Shown here in pieces: positions 45,753-58,500 of a stretch of 64,000 bases of DNA. The number at the start of each line of letters is the position of its first letter. The stretch's first letter is position 1. This DNA comes from Brassica napus (lineage: Eukaryota; Streptophyta; Magnoliopsida; Brassicales; Brassicaceae), in contig NC_063452.1 of the NCBI RefSeq assembly GCF_020379485.1, positions 51,770,439 through 51,834,438 on the forward strand, given 5' to 3'. The notes under the pieces were generated by a model, which was given only the letters and a program-made list of their open reading frames with translations, searched no databases and had not been told where the DNA came from. The translations under genes and the position numbers were made by a program.

Positions 45753-47034
45753 CTCTTTCTATTTCATAATACAAGGAGTTTTTTTTTTCAAAATATAAAT
45801 TGTTCACATTTCTATGTAATTTTTTTCATTTATTAAGTATAATGTAGCCAACCAAATTATATATATTTTATGATTAGTTCAATTATATTTAATATATATA
45901 TATATATATATATTAAATGCTACCTTTAAAATAATATTTTAAAATTTGTGTGTTTTAGCTAAATCTACCAATATCTTAAAACAAAGAGAATACTAAAATT
46001 GTGACTGAATAACAAGTCAAGTGAGATGAAAAAAGTTAAACTAAGGAGAAAAAAATAAAAGTGAAACCCAACATAAATCTTTGTTTTCTCTATTAATCTA
46101 GAAAACAAGTTACTTCACTTTATTTCTTTTTAGCGTAACTTGGCTGAAAACATATTTGTTTTCATTGGATAAAAACATAATTATTCAGCTGAAATTTCTT
46201 TACTCTACTTTGTTAACACTAAACATGTCATTGAGTTACATCCTAATAGAAAAGGTGTTTGGTGATCAACCCTAGCTGGCATACTTAATTTGTAAGAATA
46301 ACAACTTTTAAAAAGTGTTGAGAAAATAATACTTTCAGAAAAAGGTTATTAGTTATAGTTTCCCTACCACTAAATTATGTGTTCCTTAATTTTGACTTCC
46401 ATCTTTCATATTTTTGATATGCATCATTGTAGAATACTTATTTTTTATCATAATTATTAGACAAATTAAAAATGACGTGTAAGATGATTTATACAAATAC
46501 AGAGACACAAGTGTTTAACACAAAAGCGTTCAATAAAGAACATATAAAACCTTCAGCTTAACACCTCAGTATTATACTGGCCATCATTTCTAAGCAAATA
46601 AAAAAAACATGTGTAAGATCATTTATACAAATGCAGGGACACAAATCTTCAATAAAGAACGTATAAATCCTCCAGCTTAACACCTTCGATGAAGACTGGC
46701 TGATTTTGAATCCACGTCAAGATAGCTTTAATTCGTGTAAGTGATCATTCCTAAAAAAATTTAAAAGCATTTTTTTTTGTTACAAAACACTGTAGCAGAC
46801 AAATTGAAACTAAACAATACAGGGTAGAAGAAGAAGAGAGCAACACCTATAAAGTAGAGATCAGGCAGGAGCTTGACCGAGAAGAATACATTGCCAAATG
46901 GGGATGTATTTTTGATGAAACATGAGACCACACTGTAGTTTTATAAAGTTTTAAAAGTAGTTATTCTTCTTCGTAAGAAGCAAAATATGTTATAAAGCCA
47001 CTTTCATTTTGGGCATCATTCCAACTCCGAATTA
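45753..47034. other. AT-rich intergenic DNA with a tandem duplication
   Basis: No gene seen. A block beginning TGTAAGATSATTTATACAAAT and ending CCAGCTTAACACC-like is present at about 46477-46570 and again at about 46611-46690, about 85 per cent alike by eye. A TA microsatellite lies at 45893-45912. Confidence 0.6.
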
Positions 47035-47242
47035 GACCATGATTAACCCAATCTCTTAGCTGGAGTTCTTAGCTTTGGATAAGAGACGATTCTTAGTTTT
47101 TCTTAGATTTTAACTAAGAAAAGATAAGAACCGTCTCTTAAATAAGAGATATAAGAATCGTTTCTTAGCCAAAAAATGTAAAAAAAAATATATCAAATCA
47201 TGAGTTAAGAACCCTGGCTAAGAGACCGGATTTAATTATGCC
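47035..47242. mobile_element. Tourist-like MITE, about 208 bp
   Basis: Inverted ends: GACCATGATTAACCCAATCTCTTAG on the left; on the right, read from 47242, GGCATAATTAAATCCGGTCTCTTAG. Inner GTTCTTA words are also paired. TTA precedes the left end; the right flank is TTTA, so the 3-bp target duplication is imperfect. Confidence 0.65.
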
Positions 47243-49584
47243 TTTAGAATAATATATCGTCTTTACTTTTCATAAAATCAGCATTTAAAAGTGTGTAGAA
47301 CACATACAAAAAATAAAAAGAGTAACCATTGTAGCTTCTCTGTATACTTGTAGTTCATAACTTTTTAAATAATAACACACAAAATATGCGAATTTTAATT
47401 TATCTAGTGATACACTGATATAATACTAATGTCACAGTTATCAAAAGATATATACGGTCATCAGACAATAAACAGAAACATAGCTTTTATAGTCAAATAT
47501 GTTTTGTTGTTTTTAATATATCTTAGAAGATTAAAACTGATAAGTACTATTTTATTGACCTAAAATTCATATAATTGGTAAAAACAAATCGTGTAATAAA
47601 TTTGCTATATAAAACTACGGGGTTTTTGCCAAAACTAACCCACAACTTGATTTTAATCCCAAACTTATACTCAAACTTGAATCAAATGCAAAACTAACCT
47701 AAAAGCCTAATGAAATTACAGCTCAACCCCTTGTGACCAAACAAAAAAACAGAAGTCATTTTTACGAATATAGCCCCAGTAAATCGTCTGAGTCGTCTGA
47801 GATGTTGGAAGTCGTCTGGACGACTGAAGTGTAAGTCGTCTGGTACCAGTATATTTTAAAAATAATTTATAAATCTTGTAAAAAAATATTTTGATGCGTG
47901 AAAAATAAAAATCAAGTAATTATAAACAGTTTTAAGTGATATAAATTAAGATATGATAAAATTGATTTGTTTTGAAGATAGATGAGTGGAAGTAGTGAAT
48001 CATGAAATACTTTGGTTTAGGAGTTTGGCAAACATACGTTGTAGTATTGTATGTATTGTTAGGGTTAGATTTTGGAAAACTAAAATGCTTTTTTCAAAAA
48101 TTAGTTTTCACCTATATGTGTTTATTTCTGTGTATAGTAAACACTTTTCAAGTTTGATTTGGTTTTATGAAGTGCTTAATTAGATAAATAAGTTTAGGGG
48201 TTATGTTTAGGGTGTGGACAACTTATATTTCAGTCGTCTGTTGAATAATTTACCCGGACGACGTATATTTTAGTCGTCCACATCGTACCGAACCTTTAAT
48301 TTTACCAATGTACGTTTTAACCTAACCGGATCATTTTACTCGGACGACTTACATTTCAATCGTCTGGTGAAGAAATTAAAACATGTAAGTCGTCCAAATA
48401 TTTCCGCCTAAATTTTTTTTAAAAAATTATTTTCCCGCTTAAATAATTTAAACCAGACGACTTACTTGTAAGTCGTCTGGAAAGTCTTCTATTTTAGTTT
48501 CCCGCTAAAAATATTTAATTTCCCACTAAAAATATTAAACTCTTCTAGACGACTTACATGTAAGTCGTCTGTTTTAATTTCTTCAACAGACGACTGAAAT
48601 GTAAGTCGTCTAGGAAGTCGTCTGAGTCAAAAATATTTAACCTAATTGGATTTTTTGTCTCCCTATATAAAGAAAAATTTACACATTCTCTCTCCTCCTC
48701 TCAAATGGCTGCAACAAAAATGTAATGTTCATCATTCTAAAACTCTCCAACCTCTCTCTAATCTCTTTGAATTGAAAACACCAAACTTTATATGAATTTT
48801 TCAGTTTTGTCTCATGTATTTCTTACTAATCTATCTCTTTTGCAGATTTTTAATCAAATGGTACTCATCTTCCACTAATTGAAAGGTAGATCTATTAATT
48901 TTAGATATGTATTTTTGTGTGTTCTATAAATGTAGATTTATCTAATTTTCCATTCATTTTCTCTATTTTTAAGTCATTTGAACGTTTTTGGATATGCAGG
49001 TTTTTCAGATCTGGATTTGATATGCAGGTTTTTCAGATCTGGAAGACTTTTGAGACGACTTACTTGTTAGTCGTCTGGAAGTCGTCTGGACTTCTTGGAA
49101 GTCTTCTGACAAAGTCGTCTGGACTTCCAGGAAGTCGTCTGGACTTCCAGGAAGTCGTCTGGATTTTTCTGAGCGTTTTGGTAAATTCTTATGTCTGATT
49201 TTTCTTCATTTGGTAACTTCTTGTTGTATAAATTTCTTACTTTTTTCCCAAACTAAAACTCTCCAAACCTACTCTAATCTCTTTGACTTGAAAACACCAA
49301 ACTTTATATGAATTTTTCAGTTTTGTCTCATGTCTTTCTTACTAATCTATCTTTTTTGTAGGTTTTTAATTAGATGGTACTCATCTTCCACTAATTTAAA
49401 GGTAGATCTATTATTTTTAGATATGTATTTTTGTGTGTTCTGTAAAGGTAGATTTATCTAATCTTCCACTCATTTTTCTGTTTTTATGCCATTTGAACGT
49501 TTTTGAATATGCAGGTTTTTCAAATCTGGATTTAATATGCAGGTTTTTCAGATCTCGAAGACTTCTGGGACGACTTACTTGTTA

Positions 49585-49782
49585 GTCGTCTGGAAGTCGT
49601 CTGGAAGTCGTCTGGAAGTCGTCTGAAAGTCGTCTGGAAGTCGTCTGGAAGTCGTCTGGAAGTCGTCTGGAAGTCGTCCAGAAGTCGTCTGGAAGTCATC
49701 TGAAAGTCGTCTGGAAGTCGTCTGGAAGTCGTCTGGAAGTCATCTGGAAGTCGTCCAGAAGTCGTCTGAAAGTCGTTTGGAC
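49585..49782 (+). repeat. 11-bp tandem array, about 18 units of GTCGTCTGGAA
   Basis: Head-to-tail GTCGTCTGGAA units with few variants (GTCGTCTGAAA, GTCGTCCAGAA, GTCATCTGGAA). From 49783 to about 49946 the array continues as longer units GTCGTCTGGACTTCCTAAAA. The 11-bp period is close to one DNA helical turn. Confidence 0.95.
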
Positions 49783-50644
49783 TTCCTAAAAGTCGTCTGG
49801 ACTTCCTAAAAGTCGTCTGGACTTCCTGTAAAGTCGTCTGGAAGTCGTCTGAACTTCCTAAAAGTCTTCTGACAAAGTCGTCTGAACTTCCTGGAAGTCG
49901 TCTGGACTTCTTAGAAGTCGTCTGGACTTCTTAAAAGTCGTCTGGTCTTGTCTACTCAAGTGGAATCCAAGCTTGTCTTTGTAGAGAAATGATCTATAAT
50001 AGTTTTGTTTGTGGTCTGTTTTGTGAATTGCATGTCTACTCTTTTAGTTGTGAATTTTTTGTAAAATCAGTAATAATGTTTTCCAAGATGTATTAAATGT
50101 GCTAACAATGTGTTTACACATTTACAAATCAATGAAATAATAGACTTCAGTAGCCTTTTTCTTATCTTTGGATCTCTCATATGCAATAATAAACTCCAAT
50201 GGCTTTTTCTCATCTTAATAAACAAGAATGTTGGTAGCTTCATATTGATACAACATTTTAAGAAGCATTTAACCCTTCTTCCAACTCATAACAATAGTCA
50301 TCATTATTGTCTATAACAATAATACTTAAGAGATAGAAACAAACAATAGTAACTAGTCAAAGCATATCATATTTTTTTATAAGTTTGCGTTGAAAAACTT
50401 AGTCAAATTTAGTAAAACTAAGGGAGAGAACATATTTTGTAAATATGAGTTTTACATATCTTGAAGTTACTTATCACTCTTAAAAATACAAGTTATTCAA
50501 AAACTAACGTAGAAGACTTAAAAACTAGCAGAGAAGACGCGGACGACTTCAATCTAAGTTGTCCAGATGACTAAACTATACGTCGTCTGGTCAACGCAGA
50601 GGTTATTTTTGCAATTGACTTTGAAATCTGTTATTTCGGACGAC

Positions 50645-51310
50645 TGAAAAATAAGTCTTCTACTATTGTTTGGTTAAAAAAAACTCCAAAAAAGCTAGAC
50701 GACTTACATTTCAGTCGTCATAGGTTAGTTTTGCATTTGACTGGATTATTTCAGAAGTTTGACTTTTCTGGACGACTTACATTTCAGTCGTCTAGTGAAA
50801 ATTAAAATAATAATATTTTTTTTAAAGTAGACGACTTACAGTTAAGTCGTCATAGGTTAGTTTTGCAATTGAAAAAAAAACTTCAAGATTTAATTATATA
50901 CAGACGACTTATAATTCAGTCGTCCACGAGACGACTGAAATGTAAGTCGTCCAGGATTTACGAGGTTTGACCAGAATCTCGGAAAAAAATCCTCGACGAC
51001 TTACAAGTAAGTCGTCTGGTGGATGACTGAATTATAAGTCGTCTGTGTATAATTAAATCTTGAAGTTTTTTTTTTCAATTGCAAAACTAACCTATGACTA
51101 CTTAATTGTAAGTCGTTTACTTTAAAAAAAATATTATTATTTTAATTTTCGACAGACGACTGAAATGTAAGTCGTCTCGGGAAGTCAAACTTCTGTAATT
51201 ATCCAGTCAAATGCAAAACTAACCTATGACGACTGAAATGTAAGTCGTCTAGGTTCTTTGGAAATTTTTTTGAAACCAAACAATAGTAGACGACTTAACT
51301 TTTAGTCGTC
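50645..51310. repeat. Large imperfect hairpin in the non-autonomous MULE
   Basis: The left arm (about 50645-50935) and right arm (about 51015-51310) are inverted copies containing CTACTATTGTTTGGTT/AACCAAACAATAGTAG at the outside and several short GACGACTTA..TAAGTCGTC palindromes. The loop contains GGTTTGACCAGAA. A homologous hairpin is present at 62181-62878. Confidence 0.85.
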
Positions 51311-51971
51311 TCAGGTTACAGATTTCAAAGTTAATTGCAAAAATAACCTTTGCGTTGACCAGACGACTTCCAGGTAAGTCGTCTACAGCCAGACGACTTC
51401 CAGTTAAGTCGTCTACAGCCAGACGACTTCCCAAGTAAGTCGTCTGACGAACAGATCTGGAAAAAAACTCGATGTCATACCTTAAATTGGTGAGATAAGT
51501 TCCTTAGCATACATAAGGCTTCTCCAAGCACACAGAATCACAAACGAAAGTCACCCACCCAGAATCGTTAGCTTCTATGACTCTATGAACCATAAAAATT
51601 TTAGAATCAAAATCTTGGGTTTTTTAGCTCATTGTGGAGAGAAAGTGAGAGATATGTTGTGTTTAGTTCACAAGAATGGAAAAAGAAGAAGGGTAAATCG
51701 ATTTTGGGAGCATTAAGAGCTTCAAATTGGTTGTTCATGGTGGTTGTGGTATTGATGACAATGGCAATCTTGTAATTACTTGAAGATGATGAGGGTGAGA
51801 GAGTAAAGATGTCATTTTCGAAAAAAAAAGAAAAAAAAAATTGATGGCATTTTCGTAAATTATATGAACTTGTGGGGTGAATAGGGCAAAACCAATTTTC
51901 AAAAAAAAAATGGTTAGTTTTGTGTTTGACTTTAAGTTGTAGGTCAATTTTGCAAAAAACCCTAAAACTAC

Positions 51972-53872
51972 TTACATTGAGGATGTTGAAACTAGTGTTT
52001 CAACTGTTGAAAAATAAAACATAAAACAATGAGACTATTGAAAGGTGATTGAAATTCAACCATTTGAATCTTTTTAGCTATTGAATAAACAAAATATGAG
52101 TCCTAATTTTATGACGTGTCTTCTTTTTATTAGGTATGTAGGTTTTGGATCTTATTTTTACTTATGTTATTCAATAATTATTATTTATAATTAAAATAAT
52201 TTATTTATTTATTTTTATATATCAAAATTCGAAATTTATTTTACTTTATAAATAGAGTCTGGTTCATTTGATTTGGATACACAAAAAATATATTTCTTTT
52301 ATAATTTTTTATCATTATATTTTCTAAAATGGATCATGACAATAGTTTCGGTAAAAAAAAATCAGATTTCAAAATAATTTTTTTAATAAAATTTTAAAAA
52401 AAAAAATCAAACTTTTTTCATAAAAGATTGAATTCAAATGTGTATTATTCGAACATAATAATACTAATAAATTTCTATTTATTTACTTTTTGTATATTTA
52501 AATATTTATAAAGTAAGGATATAATAGTTGTTTAAATATATTGAAGTTATTTGAGAAATTTATCCTTTTTTTAGTTAAACTAATTAAAATTTTTATTAAT
52601 ATAAAAAATATGAAATATGGTGTTGAATTTTATTAAATAAAATTATTGTAGAGTATAAAAATGAGTGTGTGTTGAATTATAAGGTGGAATAAAAAAATGA
52701 TGTGGAATGCTAAAAGCAGAAAAAAAGAGTGTTGAATTTTCTGAATTAGTGTACATATAGTCTAAGGCTTAGAAATGAATTAGAATTGGTTGTTTCAACT
52801 TGGAGCATATTAAAGTGAGTTAATAAAAAGACATAGTAAAGTGTCAAATCACATAATATAATCATTTTCCAACAAAAATATTCATATTATAGGTGTAGTC
52901 TAGGAAAACTGTGATGAGATAAGTAGATAACGTGAATGTATTGGATCTCCCAGTACATAACAGCATATGCATATAGTACTGGACATTTTATCCGTTAAAT
53001 TTGATTTGATTCGCTATTTATCTCGATTCGATCCGAAATTTCTGGATATTGGTAAACTTTCGAAGAAAAAAAAAATATTAAAAATCAATATCCGTTAAAA
53101 TCGAAGCAAATCATAAATATCAAAATTTTAGGAAGCGGATATTCGCTTCGATCCGGAAATATATAAATATATATACATCTTGATTATACTTAATGTTTTA
53201 AATGTATAAGTTTATATAATTATTATTATAACATATGATTTGACAAATTATATTCACATTATTACTTATATAAAAGTATTACATAAAAAAAAAGAGAAAT
53301 TTTTTTATAAAATAATTATAACTTTTTTCTTAAGTTTTGTGTTATTATAATTGTTAACTAAGTTTAAAATTTACAAAATATGTATTTTCACTATTTATTT
53401 TTTTTTTTGTATTAATTCCTTGAAACAACCTTTTTAATCTGTAAAATTTTAAAACGATAAAAATATTATTTATATTGATTTTGCCAAACTTTTTAATAGT
53501 TTAACCTAAATAGAAGCCGGAGAAAAAATATTTTACACTGCATGCACTTAGATAATTTCCAATAGTTTATTCTATTTTTTTCTTCAAAATAGAATAACTT
53601 TATAATAAAGTCGTGTTATATCCCAGTAATACTTTATTTTTAGAATTGAAAATAGAGAATATGAACAAAAAATAAATGAATTTTTTATTTATAGAGTGAT
53701 TCCATTTTTATTTTATTATAGAATAAAACACGGAGTATATTGAAAAATTTATAATCTAAGTTCTATTTTAAAATTAAAAATAGAACGAGGTTGAAAATAC
53801 GTTTATGTAAGTGAGCAAACACAAAGCTTAACACCAAAGAAAGAAAACATGTTGAGCATATAAAATGAGAAA
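51972..53872. other. AT-rich intergenic DNA
   Basis: No genes. The segment at about 53010-53165 has repeated CGATTCGATCCG/GAAGCGGATATTCGCTTCGATCC words that look like an old transposon end. 53560-53790 holds TTCTATTTT/AAAATAGAA inverted words of a probable MITE relic. Neither could be delimited. Confidence 0.45.
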
Positions 53873-54335
53873 AAGACAAAAATAGCACTAAATCAAGTTT
53901 ATGTTCCCAAACTAGCACTCAAGGTCAAAAGTCACAAAAATAGCACTTAATGTTTTATCAAAAGTCACAAACTTAGGGTTTAGAGTTAAAGGGTGGGGTT
54001 TAGGATTTAGGGTTTAGGGTTTAGGGTTTAGAGTTTAGGGTTTAGGGTTTAAATTTTAGGGTTTAGGATTTAGGGTTTAGAGTTTAGGGTTTAGGGTTTA
54101 GAGTTTAGGGTTTAGGGTTTAGAGTTTAGGGTTTAGGGTTTATGGCTTAGGGTTTAGGGTTTAGAGTTTAGGGTTTAGGGTTTAGAGTTTAGGGTTTAGG
54201 GTTTAGAGTTGAGAAATGAGGTTTTGGGGATAAGATTTCAAATTTTGAAAAATAAAAAAATTAAAATTTTCAAAGGATAAAATTGGAAAGGTGTTATTTT
54301 GGTCATTTTAGTTTTTGAGTGTTATTTTTGTGGGG
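53873..54335. mobile_element. Telomere-repeat-bearing element fragment, split by a MULE
   Basis: It starts with AAAAATAGCACTAAATCAAG and AAACTAGCACTC words and contains about 200 bp of TTTAGGG-like repeats (53996-54210). It ends AGTTTTTGAGTGTTATTTTTGTGG, an inverted counterpart of its beginning. Sequence resembling its outer end (GCTATTTTGGAGATTTGC) reappears on the far side of the large MULE at 63453-63470. The MULE may therefore have inserted into it. Confidence 0.5.
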
Positions 54336-54494
54336 AGAATTGCCAAGTGTGACTCAAAACTTGGAGTCAAACCCAAAACAATACCCCAATTTGGGTCAAA
54401 GGCAAAAGTAACCTAAAAGTCTATTGAAATTACAACTATCCCCTTGTGACCAAACAAAAAAACAGAATTTTTTTTATGTTTCTACCCCTCGCAA

Positions 54495-55040
54495 GTCGTC
54501 TGTTTAGACGACTTGAAACTAAGTCGTCCAGACGACTTAACTGAAAGTCGTCTGGACAGTTAGTCTTAAACATAATTTAAAAATTTTGTAAAAAATATTT
54601 TGATAAGTGAAAAATGGGAATTATGTAATTAACATATGTCTTAGGAGGTATAAATTAAGATATAACAAATTTCAATTGTTTTCGGCATAGATGAGTGAAA
54701 GTAGTGAGTCATGATATTCTTTAGTTTATGTTTCATCAACATATGTTGTAGTATTGTATGTGTTCTTAGGGTTAGATTTTGGAAAGCATTAAAACCGTAT
54801 TTGAAAATTTTTAAAATTACTTATGCGTGTTCATTTCTGTGTATAGTAAACACTATTTAAGTATAATTTGATTTTATAACGTGGTTAGTTAGTTAATCTA
54901 GTCATTTTAGTTTAGGGGTTCATTTTAGGGTCTAGGACGACTTAATATTTTGTCGTCTGAAAACAGACGACTAAATATTAAGTCGTCTGTTGTACATTAT
55001 CAGCCAGAATAAGTCGTCTAAACCGGACCAAACCTTAAAG
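54495..55040 (+). repeat. 5' subterminal GTCGTC palindromes of the Ulp1-MULE
   Basis: Motifs such as AAGTCGTCTGTTTAGACGACTT, then AAGTCGTCCAGACGACTT, and later pairs near 54935-55020 flank a roughly 330-bp segment shared with the non-autonomous relative. No coding sequence. A CCGCCG-rich leader (55180-55500, with repeats of CTAGCGCCGCCG) follows before the first exon. Confidence 0.8.
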
Positions 55041-55583
55041 TTTACCAATGTACTTTTAAAGCTAACCGGATTATTTACCCAATATATAAGGTGAGTTTTG
55101 TTTTTTTTGTTTCATTTTTCGCGAAATTCATAAACCCTAACAGTTCTCTCTCAAAGGCGATTTCGAATTCCCACGATTTCCGAACAAACCATCGTTCTCA
55201 ACGTCAGCTATCTATCTCACTTCATTCTCACCGTTGTCGCCGCAGCTTCTTCTAACCCTAGCGCCGCCGATTCCTCTAAACCCTAGCGCCGCCGATTCCT
55301 CTAAACCCTAGCGCCGCCGCTTCCACTATTTCCGAACAAACCGTCGCCCTCGCCACCGTGGTCACCAACGTTCTCACCGCCGCTTCCTCTAAACACTAGC
55401 GCCGCCGCTTCTTCTAAACCCTAGCGCCGCCGCTTCTTCTCTGTAAACCTTAGCGCCGTTTCTCTGTAAACCCTAACGCCGCTAAGTCATCAATCTCGAG
55501 GAAAAGATGAACATAAAACGTTGTCTCTATCAATTTACTCATTCTCACCGTTTCACGTTTATTTTTTCAGATCTATAACCGCA

Positions 55584-58500
55584 ATGACGAGTACTCCAAC
55601 TCCTTCTGCGACTGGAAGACTTGTAAGTAATTTAAGTCGTCTGGAAAGTCTTCCAACTGGACGACTTAGTAGATGACTTAAATATAAGTCGTCCATTTGG
55701 AAGACTTTCCAGACGACTTAAATTTAAGTCGTCTACTAAGTCGTCTGGACTTATATTGTTGTCTTTGATTATTTTGCAGACAAAAAGGATGGATATTCCA
55801 GAACTCCCCCGTAGGTTATACACATCAGGGGAAGAGCCAGAAGCCCACAATAGCATTTCGTATCATACGGATAACAGCAAGTTGCATACTGCTCTTAGGA
55901 AAGCTCTTACTGATGACGAATTTGAAGAGCTCAAGGAGTCGAGTTTGGGAGTTTTCATCAAGTTCAAGGAGCAGGGATTTGGTTGGGCTTCAAGGCTGGT
56001 TCACTACATGCTCAGTTTCAAGCTGGACATTAAGAAGAAGTATGAGATGTGGTCTCTCGTTGGTCCAGAACCTTTGAGGTTTTCACTGTTAGAGTTTGAA
56101 AACCTCACTGGTCTAAACTGCGAGTACATCGAGGACCTTGAGACACCAAAATGTGACGTTACCCCAGAGATGGTTTCTTTCTGGGGGATGCTGGGAGTTC
56201 ATCTGGAAGCTGGGCCAACTACTGATCAGATAATAGCAGCACTGAAGAGATGCGGGGATTGGTCCAGGGAAGATCGCAAGCGGCTCGCGTACCTCTCCAT
56301 CTTCACTGGATTCATTGAAGGGAGAAAGTTTTCAACCGCTACACGATCTACTCTGGCAAGGCTAGTGATGGATTTAGAACGGTTTGAGAATTATCCATGG
56401 GGGAGAGTCGCGTTTAAGGTGCTGATGGACTCTTTGTGGAACAAAGAAATTGCTGGCTGTTACACCGTGGATGGGTTTATACAAGTTCTCCAGGTCTGGA
56501 CGTACACAGCTATGCCGGAATTGTGTGCTAGTATTGGTGGTCCCAGAGCAGACAGTCCGTCTCCACCGATACTGGCTTACGAGGGCAGCAGAGGCCGCAG
56601 ATCAATGAAAGCTGCTATCTTGAGTCAGGTATTTACTTCAATCCAAAAGACTGCGCAGATGACTTATAAGTCGTCTGGAAGGTCGTCCAGCTGGACGACT
56701 TATCGGACGACTTAATTAAGTCGTCTGGAAAGTCTTCCCAGCTGGACGACTTATCGGACGACTTAATTAAGTCGTCTGGAAAGTATTCCATCTGGATGAC
56801 TTATTAGACGACTTATTATAAGTCGTCTGGAAGGTCTTCCAGCTGGACGACTTAGTAGACGACTTATAATTAAGTCGTCTATTTAGTATTTTTTTTCAAA
56901 TATCTAACTCGATTCTTCTATTTACTGCAGACCCGCGTGATCAACTTTGTTGAGAAGGACATTAGTGAAATGTGGCCAAAATGGGACTCTGAGGTTGAGG
57001 ACCTGCCCGCGGAGAACATCATTAAAGTCATGTATGAGCGGAGACCGTGGAAGTGGACCATGGATTGCTGGGAAGTCACTGGTACTAAGGTCAATACAAA
57101 ACCTAAGGTTGTGACTCCATCGAAGAAGGCCAAAGAGATGGTTGTGTTGGAGGAGGAGGAGGAGGAGGAGGAAGACAATCCAAGACCTCGGAAGAAAGCT
57201 CGTAAAGAGGCTCCTAAAGTGGCTAGTGAAGAGGCTAGAGAAGAGGCTAGAGGGGTGACCAGAGAGGAGTTGGAAATTATGTTCAAGGGCGTAGCTGACT
57301 GCATGAAAAAAGGGTTTAATAAGTGCATGAGGGAGTTTAGGAAGTTGTCCGATAGATTGGAAGCTGTGGAGAAGAAGGTTGGTGTCACCAATCAGGCTAC
57401 CCCTCCACCTCTAACCAATCAGGCTACCCCTCAAGATAAACAGCCTACCCCTCTTGCCAAAGAAACCGGGGGTAGAAACAAACAGGCTACCCCTCATGCC
57501 AATGAAACCGTGGTTAGTAACCAGCCTCCTCCTCATCAAACCAAACAGCAGCCTCCTCCTCCTCAAAAGAAACAGCAGCAGCCTCCTCCCCTCAAAAGAA
57601 ACAGCCTCCTCCTCAAAAGAAACAGCCTCCTCAAATCAAAGAGGTTAGTATCAAATCCAGGGTTAACTAGTTGTCCAGACGACTGTAAAAGTTGTCTGGA
57701 CGACTAGTTGACCCTGGACGACTTAAACGTAAGTTGTCTGGACGACTAGTTGACCACGGAAGACTTAATTTTAAGTCGTCCAGGGTCAACTAGTCATCCA
57801 GACAACTTTTATTTAAGTCGTCCAGGGTTAACTTGTGTGCAACTTTTATTGCAGAGATGGTTGCCGGAGGATACAGCAACCGAGGCGAACTCGGTAAATA
57901 AGATCTTGCCGGAAGATAAAGCAGATGGTGTCACCTCCAAAGAGATTGTTGCTGTAACTTCCACCGATCACCAACCGAGCCTCGCTTCCACCGATCAACA
58001 ACCGAGCTTCGCTTCCACCGAGCCAAGCGATCCAGTTTCAGAACCGAGCCTGGTTGTATTGGACAAGCGTGCAAAGAGTAAACGAGCGAAGAAACCTGCT
58101 CCCACTGTGAGATCTCCTTATACGGCAGAGAAAAAAAAAGATAAAGTGGCAGCCTATAATCCATTTCCGCCAGTAAACAAAGATAAGTTGAAGGAACTCG
58201 CTGATTGGTTGAAAACTGATCCGTAAGTGAGTGCTTTACCCATAATAGCTTGATTTAGTCGTCCAAAACTGATTGCTTTTTTGTTTGCAGTCATTATTTA
58301 ACTAAGACCGAGGACAAACCACGTACATCACCAACAAGGTGGTACCACTTCCTCCGGACAGCCAGAGGATGGCTGGAAGACTGCGTAAGTCTTCTGCACA
58401 CGATTTAAGTCGTCTACAAAGTCGTCCAAGTAGACTACTTTCCAGACGACTTAAAGATAAATCGTCTGGAAAGTCGTCTACTTGGACGACCACGTAGACG

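Larger units (their letters stand above)
47619..51962. mobile_element. Non-autonomous MULE, GTCGTC-repeat family
   Basis: Starts GGGGTTTTTGCCAAAACTAACC (47619); the other end read inward is GGTTTTTTGCAAAATTGACC (51962). A perfect 9-bp target duplication TAAAACTAC is at 47610-47618 and 51963-51971. It has no significant ORF. Its subterminal region (about 47870-48170) is homologous to 54585-54880 of the protease-carrying MULE, and both share the GACGACTTA/TAAGTCGTC palindromes and a large internal hairpin. It is therefore a non-autonomous relative. An internal segment of about 330 bp is tandemly duplicated (about 48740-49065 and 49252-49580). Confidence 0.88.

Noticed and set aside
49585..49946. 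CRISPR-like regular repeat array
   Set aside because: Units are 11 bp, contiguous and without unique spacers, and the context is a plant MULE. It is a tandem satellite, not a CRISPR array.
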